Assembly (NCBI RefSeq): GCF_007971525.1
Contig: NZ_CP042437.1
Span: 7,316,001-7,380,000 of the forward strand
Direction of reading: 5' to 3'
Source: Mucilaginibacter ginsenosidivorax
Lineage (GTDB): Bacteria; Bacteroidota; Bacteroidia; Sphingobacteriales; Sphingobacteriaceae
Length of the DNA stretch: 64,000 nt
Each line of letters begins with the position of its first letter. Position 1 is the stretch's first letter. The notes under the pieces are model-generated. The model searched no databases, was not told the origin of the DNA, and worked only from the letters and a program-made list of their open reading frames with translations. Below are positions 27,068-36,369 of this stretch, piece by piece. A program made the position numbers and the translations under genes.

Positions 27068-28246
27068 ATGAAGGGATTAAGAATAAAAACCAGGCAAATA
27101 TATAGCGCAGGCTTAGGCCTGATGATATTAGGAGTTGGCTTTTCGGCATCATCGTGCAAACCAAAACCGGTGGCCGCAGCCGTTGTTGTTAAGCCGGCAA
27201 TACCAGTCAAAAAAAAGGCCATTTGCTGCGAATCTAATATCCCGGCACGTTTTCCGTCGCTGGCCGGGCGCCAGGCCGCTTTGTTAGAAAAAGCCGACGC
27301 GAACAACACTCACCAGGGAATGGTTTTTATTAAGCCAGGTACTTTTCAAATGGGGGGCGATAATAAACAGGCATCGCCAGATGAATATCCAAAACACCAG
27401 GTTACGGTAGACGGTTTTTGGATAGACGTAACCGAAGTTACCAATGCCCAGTTTGGCAGGTTTGTAAAAGCTACGCACTACGTTACAACGGCCGAAAAAA
27501 AACCGGATTGGAACGAGTTGAAAAAACAATTACCTCCCGGAACAGCCAAGCCGGCCGACAGCTTGCTGGTAGCTGCATCGCTGGTGTTTAGCGCGCCCAA
27601 TCACCCGGTTGATCTGAATGATTATAGTCAGTGGTGGGTTTGGAAAACAGGTGCAAATTGGAAACATCCGCATGGCCCTAAAAGCAGCATTGAGGGGAAA
27701 GATAACTACCCGGTAGTACACATTTCATGGTACGATGCTGTAGCATATTGCAAATGGGCGGGCAAACGTTTACCTACAGAAGCCGAATGGGAGTGGGCTG
27801 CGCGTGGAGGTCTGCCAAACAAGGTTTACCCCTGGGGTAACGAGCCTGTTGATGCCGGTAAGATAAAAGCCAATACATGGCAAGGCCATTTCCCCGATAA
27901 TAATACCGTTAAAGATAAATTTTATGGAATTGCACCTGTTTCCAGCTTTGCACCTAATGGTTATGGTTTATACGATATGGCAGGTAATGTTTGGGAGTGG
28001 TGCGCCGATTATTATAATAACGGTTACTACAAAACAATTAACAGGCCGGGGGGCGTTAAAAATCCAACAGGGGCTACAAAAAGCTTTGACCCCGATGAGC
28101 CTTATGCTATTAAGAGGGTAATTCGTGGCGGATCATTCCTGTGCAACGATAGTTATTGTTCGGGTTACCGTGTTGCCCGCCGGATGAAAAGTACCGAGGA
28201 TAGCGGCATGGAGCACCTTGGTTTTCGTTGCGTAGCCGATAAATAA
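27068..28246 (+). CDS. Formylglycine-generating enzyme (FGE/SUMF1) lipoprotein
   Basis: The start is the ATG at 27068, which opens a lipoprotein signal (GVGFSASSC); a GTG at 27044 is in frame but adds only eight residues. The C-terminal ~300 residues are an FGE-sulfatase domain: GMVFIKPGTFQMGG, WIDVTEVTNAQF, AVAYCKWAGKRLPTEAEWEWAARGG, NVWEWCADYY and RGGSFLC-x4-C. The two Cys of that last motif match the redox/copper-binding pair of SUMF1, so the enzyme should be active. It converts the sulfatase Cys to formylglycine. Its location as a lipoprotein is unusual compared with cytosolic systems and fits modification after export. It is cotranscribed with the sulfatase and followed by a terminator. 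Confidence 0.92.
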   Translation: MKGLRIKTRQIYSAGLGLMILGVGFSASSCKPKPVAAAVVVKPAIPVKKKAICCESNIPARFPSLAGRQAALLEKADANNTHQGMVFIKPGTFQMGGDNKQASPDEYPKHQVTVDGFWIDVTEVTNAQFGRFVKATHYVTTAEKKPDWNELKKQLPPGTAKPADSLLVAASLVFSAPNHPVDLNDYSQWWVWKTGANWKHPHGPKSSIEGKDNYPVVHISWYDAVAYCKWAGKRLPTEAEWEWAARGGLPNKVYPWGNEPVDAGKIKANTWQGHFPDNNTVKDKFYGIAPVSSFAPNGYGLYDMAGNVWEWCADYYNNGYYKTINRPGGVKNPTGATKSFDPDEPYAIKRVIRGGSFLCNDSYCSGYRVARRMKSTEDSGMEHLGFRCVADK

Positions 28247-28278
28247 AAGCTATAAATAGTATAATTGCCACAGGCATC

Positions 28279-28316
28279 AAAGCCCGGATTAAAACGAAAG
28301 TTTTTATTCGGGCTTT
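28279..28316 (+). terminator. Terminator hairpin after the sulfatase-FGE operon
   Basis: AAAGCCCG (28279-28286) pairs with CGGGCTTT (28309-28316), and an inner AAAAC/GTTTT pairing extends the hairpin. It lies 32 bases after the FGE stop codon. The remaining stretch to 28703 is AT-rich and shows no gene; it contains the palindrome AAATATTTATAAATATTT near 28530. Confidence 0.75.
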
Positions 28317-28703
28317 GTACATTTAACAGAGTATAGCTGATGGAACGAGCTTATGGCGTAGGGAGATATAGGCATTAAACGACACCTTGTTTTTGTTGCG
28401 TGATCCTGTTTATTCAAAGTCCCTTCAGCACCAGTATTGGACAACAACAGGCGCAAATATAGGATGCGTTTGACTTGCGGGATACATCAGTTTAATGTTA
28501 ACCATGATAAAATATAAAATATTGATTGTTAAATATTTATAAATATTTTTTCTGAAATGTGTTAAGTTATGTTAACCCAATTAAATGCGTTTGCCCCGGG
28601 GTGTCAATCAAATAATTTAGATAAAGAAAAATAAAAAAACTAACTTTCAAGCATCATCGCAAGCAAGCGAAAATTTTAAACCTATAAATAGCTAAAGTAA
28701 AGT

Positions 28704-29690
28704 ATGAAAAACCTTACAATGTTGAGCACCAAGTTAATTGGCCATTTTTTTCAAATACAAATTATGCTGTTGTTATTAGTTCTTTCGGCGTTTAAAGTAT
28801 CAGCCGGTGAATCGGAACCAAAGAAAGATCCTGATGTAATTGGCAGGTGGGATATCACCATAACCAAAGGAGGTAAAAGTTTACCCTCGTGGCTGGAGGT
28901 GCAAAAATCAGGCACTCACACACTGATTGGCCGCTTTGTGTATGCTTTTGGAAGCGCCCGCCCGATTTCGGAAGTTAAGCCCGATAACGGTAAATATAGC
29001 TTTTCTATTCCTCCGCAATGGGAGGAAGGAACCCGCAACATGGATTTTCAATTTGAAGTGAGCGGCGATAAGCTAAAGGGCACGATGGTTTTTACCGACG
29101 GCCTAAGCTATGAATTTACGGGTGTTCGCGCTCCTGTACTTATCAGGGCTAAAAGCCCGGTTTGGGCTTCGCCTGTGAAATTATTTAATGGAAAAGACAC
29201 CAAGGGCTGGCATGCCGACGGCAAAAATCAGTGGATAGCCGAGGGTGGAATTTTAAGAAGCCCGCATTCAGGAGCTAACCTGATCACTGACAAAACTTTT
29301 ACTGATTTTAAACTCCACATTGAATTTAGATATCCGCAGGGAAGCAATAGCGGCGTTTACCTGAGGGGCAGGTATGAATTGCAGGTTATCGATACAAAAA
29401 GTGGCGATCCTGAACCTATAAACAACCAGTTCAGTTCAATCTATGGCTTCCTGCCGCCCAATAAAATGATGGCGAAAAATCCAGGTGAGTGGCAGTCATA
29501 TGACATTACACTGGTTGGCAGAATGGTAACTATTGTGGCCAACGGAAAAACGGTAATATGCGACCAGGTAATCCCCGGAATAACCGGCGGAGCAATAAAC
29601 AGCCAGGAAGGCGAGCCCGGCCCAATATTGATACAGGGCGATCATGGGCCGATAGATTACAGGAATATTATTATAACGCCTGTCAAATAA
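28704..29690 (+). CDS. Secreted DUF1080 (3-keto-disaccharide hydrolase-type) protein
   Basis: This 328-residue protein has a signal peptide (to FKVSAG). Residues about 45-145 form a small beta-rich domain (GRWDITITKGGKSLPSWLEV). The C-terminal ~175 residues are a DUF1080/3-keto-disaccharide hydrolase domain: LFNGKDTKGWHADG, FRYPQGSNSGVYLRGRYELQV and GPILIQGDHGPIDYRNIIITP. The fold is a concanavalin-like jelly roll. Some members hydrolyse 3-ketoglycosides, and others may only bind glycans. It stands alone with hairpins on both sides, near the sulfatase operon. A role in periplasmic sugar processing is likely, but the substrate is unknown. Confidence 0.87.
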   Translation: MKNLTMLSTKLIGHFFQIQIMLLLLVLSAFKVSAGESEPKKDPDVIGRWDITITKGGKSLPSWLEVQKSGTHTLIGRFVYAFGSARPISEVKPDNGKYSFSIPPQWEEGTRNMDFQFEVSGDKLKGTMVFTDGLSYEFTGVRAPVLIRAKSPVWASPVKLFNGKDTKGWHADGKNQWIAEGGILRSPHSGANLITDKTFTDFKLHIEFRYPQGSNSGVYLRGRYELQVIDTKSGDPEPINNQFSSIYGFLPPNKMMAKNPGEWQSYDITLVGRMVTIVANGKTVICDQVIPGITGGAINSQEGEPGPILIQGDHGPIDYRNIIITPVK

Positions 29691-29704
29691 GAAATCCAGG
29701 TAAC

Positions 29705-29741
29705 CTACAAAGCCTTTCCCATCCCCGGAAAGGCTTTGTAG
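29705..29741 (+). terminator. Long hairpin after the DUF1080 gene
   Basis: A perfect 15-base stem, CTACAAAGCCTTTCC (29705-29719) with its complement at 29727-29741, encloses a 7-base loop. Only three T follow, so it may protect the transcript end or terminate weakly. The stretch 29742-29995 shows nothing else I can name. Confidence 0.7.
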
Positions 29742-29995
29742 TTTCGATCCCAACTATATTTTTACTATTTGATATTGGCTTTGGTCTATGAAAAGTAACC
29801 AGCCGTCTGTGGTATTTGGGCTATCGTCGATTCATCCAGGACGAGTAATGAAAGCTTATGGAGGTTAGTTATATTTGTTTCCTGGCAGATCATTGCGTCT
29901 GATCTGTTGCGATAACCACATATAGCCGAATTATTAATTTACATCAATCTGTGAATCATATGCACCATCCCAAGTATACCCAAATTCTCGAAAAT

Positions 29996-31036
29996 ATGAA
30001 GTTTAGCCCGGTTAAATTACTTTCCGTAGGTCTGCTGTTCACTGCATTAACTTTTGCCGCAACAGGATGCATAGCGCAGGCTACACCACCGCGTTCACTC
30101 CTCGCATTATCAAAAGCCGACCATATCCTGGCGATCATCGACCCGCTTACACTGAAGGTTATCGCACGTGTTCCTGTTGGTTCAGACCCTCATGAAGTTA
30201 TTGCATCAGCCGATGGGAAGACAGCTTATGTTTCGATTTACGGCGGCGGGAGCCTACATGAACTAAGTGTGGTTGATCTGGTGGCCCAAAAGCCATTGCC
30301 CGCTATTGATACCAGGCCATTCATGGGGCCGCACGGCCTCGCATTTGCCGGGGGAAAGGTTTGGTTTACCGCAGAGGGGACTAAAGCTGTTGGGCGCTAT
30401 GACCCCGCCACTGGTAAATTCGATTGGGCTATGGGAACGGGACAGGACAGAACACATATGATTTACGTAACCAGTAACGCGAAACAAGTTTACACCACAA
30501 ACGTTTCGGCAGGAACTGTAAGTATTTTGATAGATAGCCTGCTCAAACCTGCTCCTTCTCCAATGGGATTCACACCGCCGGCACATCAAGACTGGGTGCA
30601 AACTGTTATTCAGGTAGCTAAAGGATCTGAAGGATTTGACGTATCTCCTGATGGCCGTGAATTGTGGACAGCCGGTGCCGATGATGGTACTATTTCTATC
30701 ATCGACATTGCTACAAAAAAGCTAACGGGTACAATTGACGCCAAAGTTATTGGGGCTAACCGGCTTAAATTTACGCCAGATGGCAAGCGGGTGTTGATTA
30801 CGAGCCTTCGAACGGGTGATTTGTTCATTTACGATGCAGCATCGCACCGGGAACTGAAACGCATTAATACCGGTCATGGAGCAGCGGGCATCCTGGTAGA
30901 TGATGACGGATCGCGCGCGTTTATAGGTTGCACAGGCGATAACTATGTTGCGGTAATAAACCTGAAAACGTTGGAAGTAACCGGGCATATCGACATACGT
31001 GGGGCGGATGGATTGGCCTGGGCGGTAAGGCCGTAG
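29996..31036 (+). CDS. YVTN-type beta-propeller lipoprotein
   Basis: The start is the ATG at 29996 because it opens the signal peptide (MKFSPVKLLSVGLLFTALTFAATGC); a GTG at 29951 is in frame. The mature ~320 residues form a propeller of about 40-45-residue repeats with phrases such as VPVGSDPHEVIASADGKTAYVS, FDVSPDGRELWTAG and RLKFTPDGKRVLIT. These match YVTN/cytochrome cd1-like propellers. No catalytic or heme-binding residues are apparent, so a binding or scaffold role at the membrane is likely. It is a single-gene transcript between hairpins. Its link to the neighbouring sugar genes is uncertain. Confidence 0.82.
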   Translation: MKFSPVKLLSVGLLFTALTFAATGCIAQATPPRSLLALSKADHILAIIDPLTLKVIARVPVGSDPHEVIASADGKTAYVSIYGGGSLHELSVVDLVAQKPLPAIDTRPFMGPHGLAFAGGKVWFTAEGTKAVGRYDPATGKFDWAMGTGQDRTHMIYVTSNAKQVYTTNVSAGTVSILIDSLLKPAPSPMGFTPPAHQDWVQTVIQVAKGSEGFDVSPDGRELWTAGADDGTISIIDIATKKLTGTIDAKVIGANRLKFTPDGKRVLITSLRTGDLFIYDAASHRELKRINTGHGAAGILVDDDGSRAFIGCTGDNYVAVINLKTLEVTGHIDIRGADGLAWAVRP

Positions 31037-31057
31037 TAGCTATTACAGCGGCCTTTT
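31027..31057 (+). terminator. Terminator overlapping the end of the YVTN gene
   Basis: AAGGCCG (31027-31033) pairs with CGGCCTT (31049-31055), and TTTT follows from 31054. The stop codon (31034-31036) is inside the loop side of the hairpin. Confidence 0.7.
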
Positions 31058-31216
31058 CCAACTGTTTATTACAATCTGAATTGCAGCTAAAAAAACTAAT
31101 CGCGCCGGCTTATTTTTACTGATGAGCAGTCTGGGTAAGCCAGGCATTCATTGTTAATGCTTTTTTAATGGTTTATTAAGTTATGTAGCTTTATTTGTAT
31201 TGACAATTAATACTCA

Positions 31217-33361
31217 ATGAATAAGAAAGCCTTCATACTAACTAATATACTCCTGATTTTTACGATAGCTACAGGGTTTGCTAAACCGAAATTTCCTGTT
31301 GATACGTTACTTGATAAATATAATGTAAGCTGGGATACACCGGGACCTGGTTCGGCCCAATCGATGCCTTTGGGAAACGGCGACATTGGCCTGAACCTTT
31401 GGGTCGAGAAGAGTGGCGACCTGGTTTTCTACATCAGCAAAACCGATGCCTGGGGAGGCGAGTTAGACGCCCAAAAGGATGAGTGGATGAAACAGGGTGG
31501 GGTTTTGATGAAACTGGGCGCTATTAGAGTATCTGTAAGCCCTGATGCTTTTGCTAATAGTTTGAATTTTAAGCAGGTGCTTAAGCTAAAAACAGGCGAA
31601 ATAGTAATACAGGAAGGAAAAGGCAGCTCGGCAGTAACCTTGCGTGTTTGGGTTGACGCCAATAACCCGGTAATAAGGGTGGAAACACAAAGTGCGGGCT
31701 TAACAACTGTAAAGGTAAAACTCGAAAACTGGCGTGCGGGTTTAACAGATACCATCTTACACAATCAAAACAGCCGCATTGCGTGGTATCATCATAATTT
31801 GTCTACTGCTGATGCTCATTTGGCCAACCTTACATTTGGGGCTATCATTAAAGGAAAAGGACTCGCTAATATTGATAGCGTAACGCTACAGTCAGGGAAA
31901 AAGGTTAAATCACAATTGATCTCTATTTATCCCTTAACGTCGGTTTCAACCAGTGGCCATCAGTGGTTATCTGATCTTGAAGAGAAAGTGAGCCAGATTG
32001 AAAAACTAAAACTTGAACAGACGCGGCTGACCCACCAGCAATGGTGGCGACAGTTTTGGCAACGTAGCCGGGTATTTATCAGCGGCGATGCCCAAGCTTA
32101 CAATGTTACACAAGGTTATATTTTGCAGCGCTTTGTTACCGCATGCGCGGGCAGGGGAGCGTATCCTATAAAATTCAATGGGTCTATTTTCGTAGTAGAC
32201 AATCCTGCTAAAGATGAGAATGCCGACTTCCGTGCATGGGGTGGGCAGTATTGGTTTCAAAATACCAGGGCCATGTACTGGCCGAGGCTTATGGCCGGCG
32301 ATTTTGATATGATGCGGCCATTGTTTAAAATGTACGCTAATATTTTGCCGGCTAATACCGCGCAGGTTCAGCAATATTATCATCATGAAGGTGCGTATTT
32401 TGCAGAGACCTCGCCTTTTTGGGGTGGCCTGAATTTTATGGGCCCCGATGTGAAAGCAAATTATACCAATCACTACTTTACGCCCATACTGGAGTTAAGC
32501 ATGATGATGCTTGACTACTTTGAATACACAGGTGATACTAAATTTGCCAGGGAAACATTATTGCCAATTGCGACCGCCGGGCTGCAGTTTTTTGACCAGC
32601 ATTTTAGCCGCGACACCACAGGAAAACTACTGCTCGATCCGGATAACGCGATAGAAATGTTTTGGAAGGTACACAACCCTGCGCCTGATATTGCCGGCCT
32701 GCATGCTGTGCTTAGCCGGATGATAAAGTTACCCGCCGGTATGGTAGACGAAAAAATACTTTCGCAATGGAAAAAACTCTATAACGAGTTGCCACCATTG
32801 CCGACATTTAATATTAATGAGAAAATGGTATTGCTGCCTTATACAGGTCCTCAAACAGCAAAATCATTCAATAGTGAAAACCCCGAATTATATGCGATAT
32901 ACCCGTTTCGTATCTATGGCTTAGGAAAGCCGGACCTGGACGTAGCTGTAAATACTTTTAATACACGTAAACAGCGTTCAAAAGGCTGTTGGGTGCAAGA
33001 CCCCATACAGGCAGCTATGTTAGGCCAGGCCGATGTGGCTAAAGAATATGTGAGTTTTGCCCTTACACGTAAAGACCCTGCCCTTAAGTTTCCTGCATTT
33101 TGGGATAAGGCCAATGATTATATGCCCGATGAAGATAACGGCGGCAATGGCGAAAACGGACTGCAGCAAATGATAATGCAGGTTGATGGTAAAAAAATAA
33201 TGCTTTTACCTGCATGGCCACTTGGTTGGGATGCCGATTTTAAACTCAACGCGCCATATAACACAACTGTAGAAGGAAAGGTTGTAAATGGGAAGCTCAT
33301 TAATCTGAAAGTTATTCCTGAAAGCCGCATAGCCGACGTAATTGATATGACGAAACGATAA
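31217..33361 (+). CDS. DUF5703-type glycoside hydrolase-like protein (GH95-like)
   Basis: This 714-residue protein has a signal peptide (to GFAKP). The N-terminal domain has SMPLGNGDIGLNLWVEKSGDLVFYISKTDAW, the DUF5703 hallmark, and resembles the start of GH95 fucosidase-like proteins. The middle is an alpha/alpha-barrel-like region (FRAWGGQYWFQNTRAMYWP, EFTGDTKFA-like segments). The end has MLLPAWPLGWDADFKL followed by a small beta domain. It is probably a periplasmic glycosidase, with fucose or related sugars as a guess from GH95 similarity. It stands 180 bases after the YVTN gene and 354 bases before the membrane regulator. That 354-base gap (33362-33715) shows no gene or strong signal. 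Confidence 0.8.
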   Translation: MNKKAFILTNILLIFTIATGFAKPKFPVDTLLDKYNVSWDTPGPGSAQSMPLGNGDIGLNLWVEKSGDLVFYISKTDAWGGELDAQKDEWMKQGGVLMKLGAIRVSVSPDAFANSLNFKQVLKLKTGEIVIQEGKGSSAVTLRVWVDANNPVIRVETQSAGLTTVKVKLENWRAGLTDTILHNQNSRIAWYHHNLSTADAHLANLTFGAIIKGKGLANIDSVTLQSGKKVKSQLISIYPLTSVSTSGHQWLSDLEEKVSQIEKLKLEQTRLTHQQWWRQFWQRSRVFISGDAQAYNVTQGYILQRFVTACAGRGAYPIKFNGSIFVVDNPAKDENADFRAWGGQYWFQNTRAMYWPRLMAGDFDMMRPLFKMYANILPANTAQVQQYYHHEGAYFAETSPFWGGLNFMGPDVKANYTNHYFTPILELSMMMLDYFEYTGDTKFARETLLPIATAGLQFFDQHFSRDTTGKLLLDPDNAIEMFWKVHNPAPDIAGLHAVLSRMIKLPAGMVDEKILSQWKKLYNELPPLPTFNINEKMVLLPYTGPQTAKSFNSENPELYAIYPFRIYGLGKPDLDVAVNTFNTRKQRSKGCWVQDPIQAAMLGQADVAKEYVSFALTRKDPALKFPAFWDKANDYMPDEDNGGNGENGLQQMIMQVDGKKIMLLPAWPLGWDADFKLNAPYNTTVEGKVVNGKLINLKVIPESRIADVIDMTKR

Positions 33362-33715
33362 TAAAACAGGATGAAATTTAGTGTAGGTGAGAATAATCCC
33401 ACCCTCTCAGTCTGCCAAATCCAACTCTTATTGTTGATTTTGTTTTGCAGGTAGCCGGACACCAGGTGCGCTAAACAATAGGCAAATTAATGTTAAATAA
33501 GTATTGCTATTTGTTAAATTTATGCCAGTTATCTGGCTCAAATTTCAATGGCATTATGGCCTTATATAAAGTTATATTCCTTGAATCTGTATGGTTTTTA
33601 TTGTAATTTAGCCGGTGCATCACATGTAACTTAACTATACTGCATGTTTTATAACCTGAATTATAAACTATACGCCGGGTACATAAGTTTTAATGCTTAA
33701 TGTGTACTTACCAAC

Positions 33716-36265
33716 ATGAGATTTTTTTTATCGGGAACTATAACGGTTATTATATTAAATATCCTATTTGTATTGCCAGTTAATGCGCAATCGTATGGGC
33801 TTGGGTTTTATAGCCACGAAGTGGTGCAGGATAAACGTACAACTTTAGATTTAAGCCTGAGTAATGTCTCCCCAAAAGAAAACCTCGAAATTTCATTCGA
33901 TTTGTCTTTTATGCCCAATCATGAAATCTATTTTGGTTATATATTGAGGATTGTTGATGATCATAAACAAAATATTGATTTAGTATATGATAACCAGGCC
34001 AACACCCGGCATTTTAAGATCATCATTGGCGACCGGCTTTCAAAAATCTCCTTTAATATAGACGACAAACTGTTGTTTGAGCGTTGGAACAAATTACGCT
34101 TGTTGATTGACTATAAGTATGATAAGATAACCATATTCTCCGGGCGGGAGTCATTTTCGGAGTCGGGTGTACACCTGCAGCAAAGTAGAAATTACAAACT
34201 GCTTTTTGGTGCCAATGCTTACCGCCAATACCAGACAACCGATCTTCCACCGTTAAAATTAAGGGATGTTAATGTAACGCAAAGCGGCACACTGTTGGCT
34301 AACTGGCCACTTAACGAATGGGAGGGTTGTGTAGCCAATGAAAGCGTGAATCAAAATAACGGAACAATAACAAACCCATTATGGATAAAAGCACGCCATC
34401 GTAACTGGCAAATGGAAAAGGAGTTTACAGTGCCGGGAGATGCCAGTATTGCCTTTGACGCAGCCAATGAGGCTGTTAATATAATCTCACAGGATTCATT
34501 AGTCACGTTTTCGGTGAATAAAACTCCGCAATTAAAAAGCACAGCCTACCATTCGGGCAGGCAATTGTTGGTGCCTGGCGACCAGGCGCTGTTTGGTAAC
34601 GACAAACTATATTATTTGTATATCGATCAGATGGCCGTTGCTACCTATGATTTTAAAACCGGGCGGTGGAATAAAGGATTCAAAAGCCTGGCAACCAATA
34701 ACGGGCATCTGAATAAGTTTTACAATAAAACAGATAGTTGTATATATACTATTGGCGGCTATGGCCAGCTGATTTATAAAGATAGTGTGAAATGTTATAA
34801 CGTAGTTACCAATAGCTGGAAAAAAATAACGGTGAAAGGCGATACCTTTACTCCGCGTTACCTGGCGGGCCTGGGTGTTAACAAAACCGGCGATACCGCC
34901 TATGTAATAGGTGGTTACGGCAGTGCTTCAGGGCAGCAGATAGTGAACCCGCGTAATTTATACGATATGATGCGGTTTTCGGTAAAGGACAAATCCTTTA
35001 AAAAACTGTTTACTATCGATGTTAAAGATGAGGATTTTGTATTTGCAAACTCTTTAGTCATCAACGAAAAAAGCCGGTCGTACTATGGGCTCATTTTCCC
35101 TCAGCATAAATTCAATTCAAGTATTCAGCTTATCCAGGGATCGTTGGATAAGGCAAGCTATCATTTGGTAGGTGATACTATTCCTTTTCTTTTTCATGAT
35201 ATTCACTCCTATGCCGATTTGGGGTATTTTCCGCACAGCGGTAAGTTTTTGGCTGTAACGCTTTTCAGGGAAAATGATCGGACAAGAATTAAGATATATT
35301 CATTGTTAAGCCCGCCGGAGCCATTGGCAGATAAGGTTGTTGAGATTAGCCACGTCAATTATTTCTTATGGATAGGCGGCTTATGCGCTGCTGGTGTAGT
35401 TTTAGCGTTCGCTACTGTTAGTATCCGTCGGCGTAAAAAAGTAATCCCCCCGATACCGTCTAATGTTGTTAATGATTTACCTGTAATTACCCATTATGCC
35501 GTGCCTGATGTTGCAGAAGAGGGTGAACATTTGCGAAACAGTAACAAGAACGCGATATTTTTATTTGGCGATCTTCAGCTTTTTACGCCTGATGGTAACG
35601 AGATAACCAAATATTTTACACCTTTATTAAAAGAGTTATTCCTTGTTATATTACTGTATTCGGTAAAACGGGATAGGGGGGTAAGTTCCGAAAAGTTGAA
35701 CGAGATCCTTTGGTTTGATAAATCAGAAAAAAGCGCACGTAACAATCGCTCGGTAAATATTGCAAAACTCAAATCGCTGCTCGATAAAATGGGGCATTGC
35801 CATTTATCAAAGGATACCGGTTATTGGAAGATAGAGATTGATTACACCAATATATTGGTTGATTATCACAATTACCTGAATATTGTATGCAACAAAACCA
35901 GGCTGAATAAGCAACGAATAATCCAGCTTACCCATATTACCCAAAGGGGCAATTTTTTGTCGAACATCGAATATGAGTGGCTTGATGCTTTTAAATCCGA
36001 AGTGTCTAACGAAATCATCGACTCTTATATTCAATTTGCAAACAGTGTTCAAATTGCCGACGATCCTGAGTTTTTAATAAAACTGGCCAATGATATTTTC
36101 TACTTCGACCCCGTAAACGAGGAGGCCATGATATTGAAATGTAAAGCTCTTGCGCACATTGGTAAACATTCGCTGGCAAAAAATACTTTCGAGAGCTTTA
36201 ATAAAGAGTATAAAACAATTTATGGAGAAGCTTTTGACCGCGATTTTAATTCAATTCTCGAATAA
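33716..36265 (+). CDS. Membrane-spanning regulator: LamG-like and kelch sensor, cytosolic SARP-type DNA-binding part
   Basis: This protein has 849 residues. A signal peptide (to VNAQS) is followed by a LamG-like domain (about 25-220; LSLSNVSPKENLEISFDLSF, NWPLNEWEG). A kelch-like propeller follows (about 270-520; CIYTIGGYGQL, DTAYVIGGYGSASG). One membrane helix sits at about 548-570 and is followed by RRRKK. The cytosolic part has an OmpR-like winged helix (about 615-690; FGDLQLFTPDGNEI, LKELFLVILLYSVKRDRGVSSEKLNEILW). It ends in a helical BTAD/TPR-like tail as in SARP activators. It is likely a one-component sensor that detects a glycan outside and acts on transcription inside. The placement between glycosidase genes supports control of them. 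The domain calls are by eye. Confidence 0.8.
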   Translation: MRFFLSGTITVIILNILFVLPVNAQSYGLGFYSHEVVQDKRTTLDLSLSNVSPKENLEISFDLSFMPNHEIYFGYILRIVDDHKQNIDLVYDNQANTRHFKIIIGDRLSKISFNIDDKLLFERWNKLRLLIDYKYDKITIFSGRESFSESGVHLQQSRNYKLLFGANAYRQYQTTDLPPLKLRDVNVTQSGTLLANWPLNEWEGCVANESVNQNNGTITNPLWIKARHRNWQMEKEFTVPGDASIAFDAANEAVNIISQDSLVTFSVNKTPQLKSTAYHSGRQLLVPGDQALFGNDKLYYLYIDQMAVATYDFKTGRWNKGFKSLATNNGHLNKFYNKTDSCIYTIGGYGQLIYKDSVKCYNVVTNSWKKITVKGDTFTPRYLAGLGVNKTGDTAYVIGGYGSASGQQIVNPRNLYDMMRFSVKDKSFKKLFTIDVKDEDFVFANSLVINEKSRSYYGLIFPQHKFNSSIQLIQGSLDKASYHLVGDTIPFLFHDIHSYADLGYFPHSGKFLAVTLFRENDRTRIKIYSLLSPPEPLADKVVEISHVNYFLWIGGLCAAGVVLAFATVSIRRRKKVIPPIPSNVVNDLPVITHYAVPDVAEEGEHLRNSNKNAIFLFGDLQLFTPDGNEITKYFTPLLKELFLVILLYSVKRDRGVSSEKLNEILWFDKSEKSARNNRSVNIAKLKSLLDKMGHCHLSKDTGYWKIEIDYTNILVDYHNYLNIVCNKTRLNKQRIIQLTHITQRGNFLSNIEYEWLDAFKSEVSNEIIDSYIQFANSVQIADDPEFLIKLANDIFYFDPVNEEAMILKCKALAHIGKHSLAKNTFESFNKEYKTIYGEAFDRDFNSILE

Positions 36266-36369
36266 ATGTGTTACAAAAGCTATTTTTCCTGCTGATTAAT
36301 CAATTATTAATAGTTCATTAAGCATTATAGGCAATTTTGGCATCATAAACCAAATATAAATTTTCTGAG

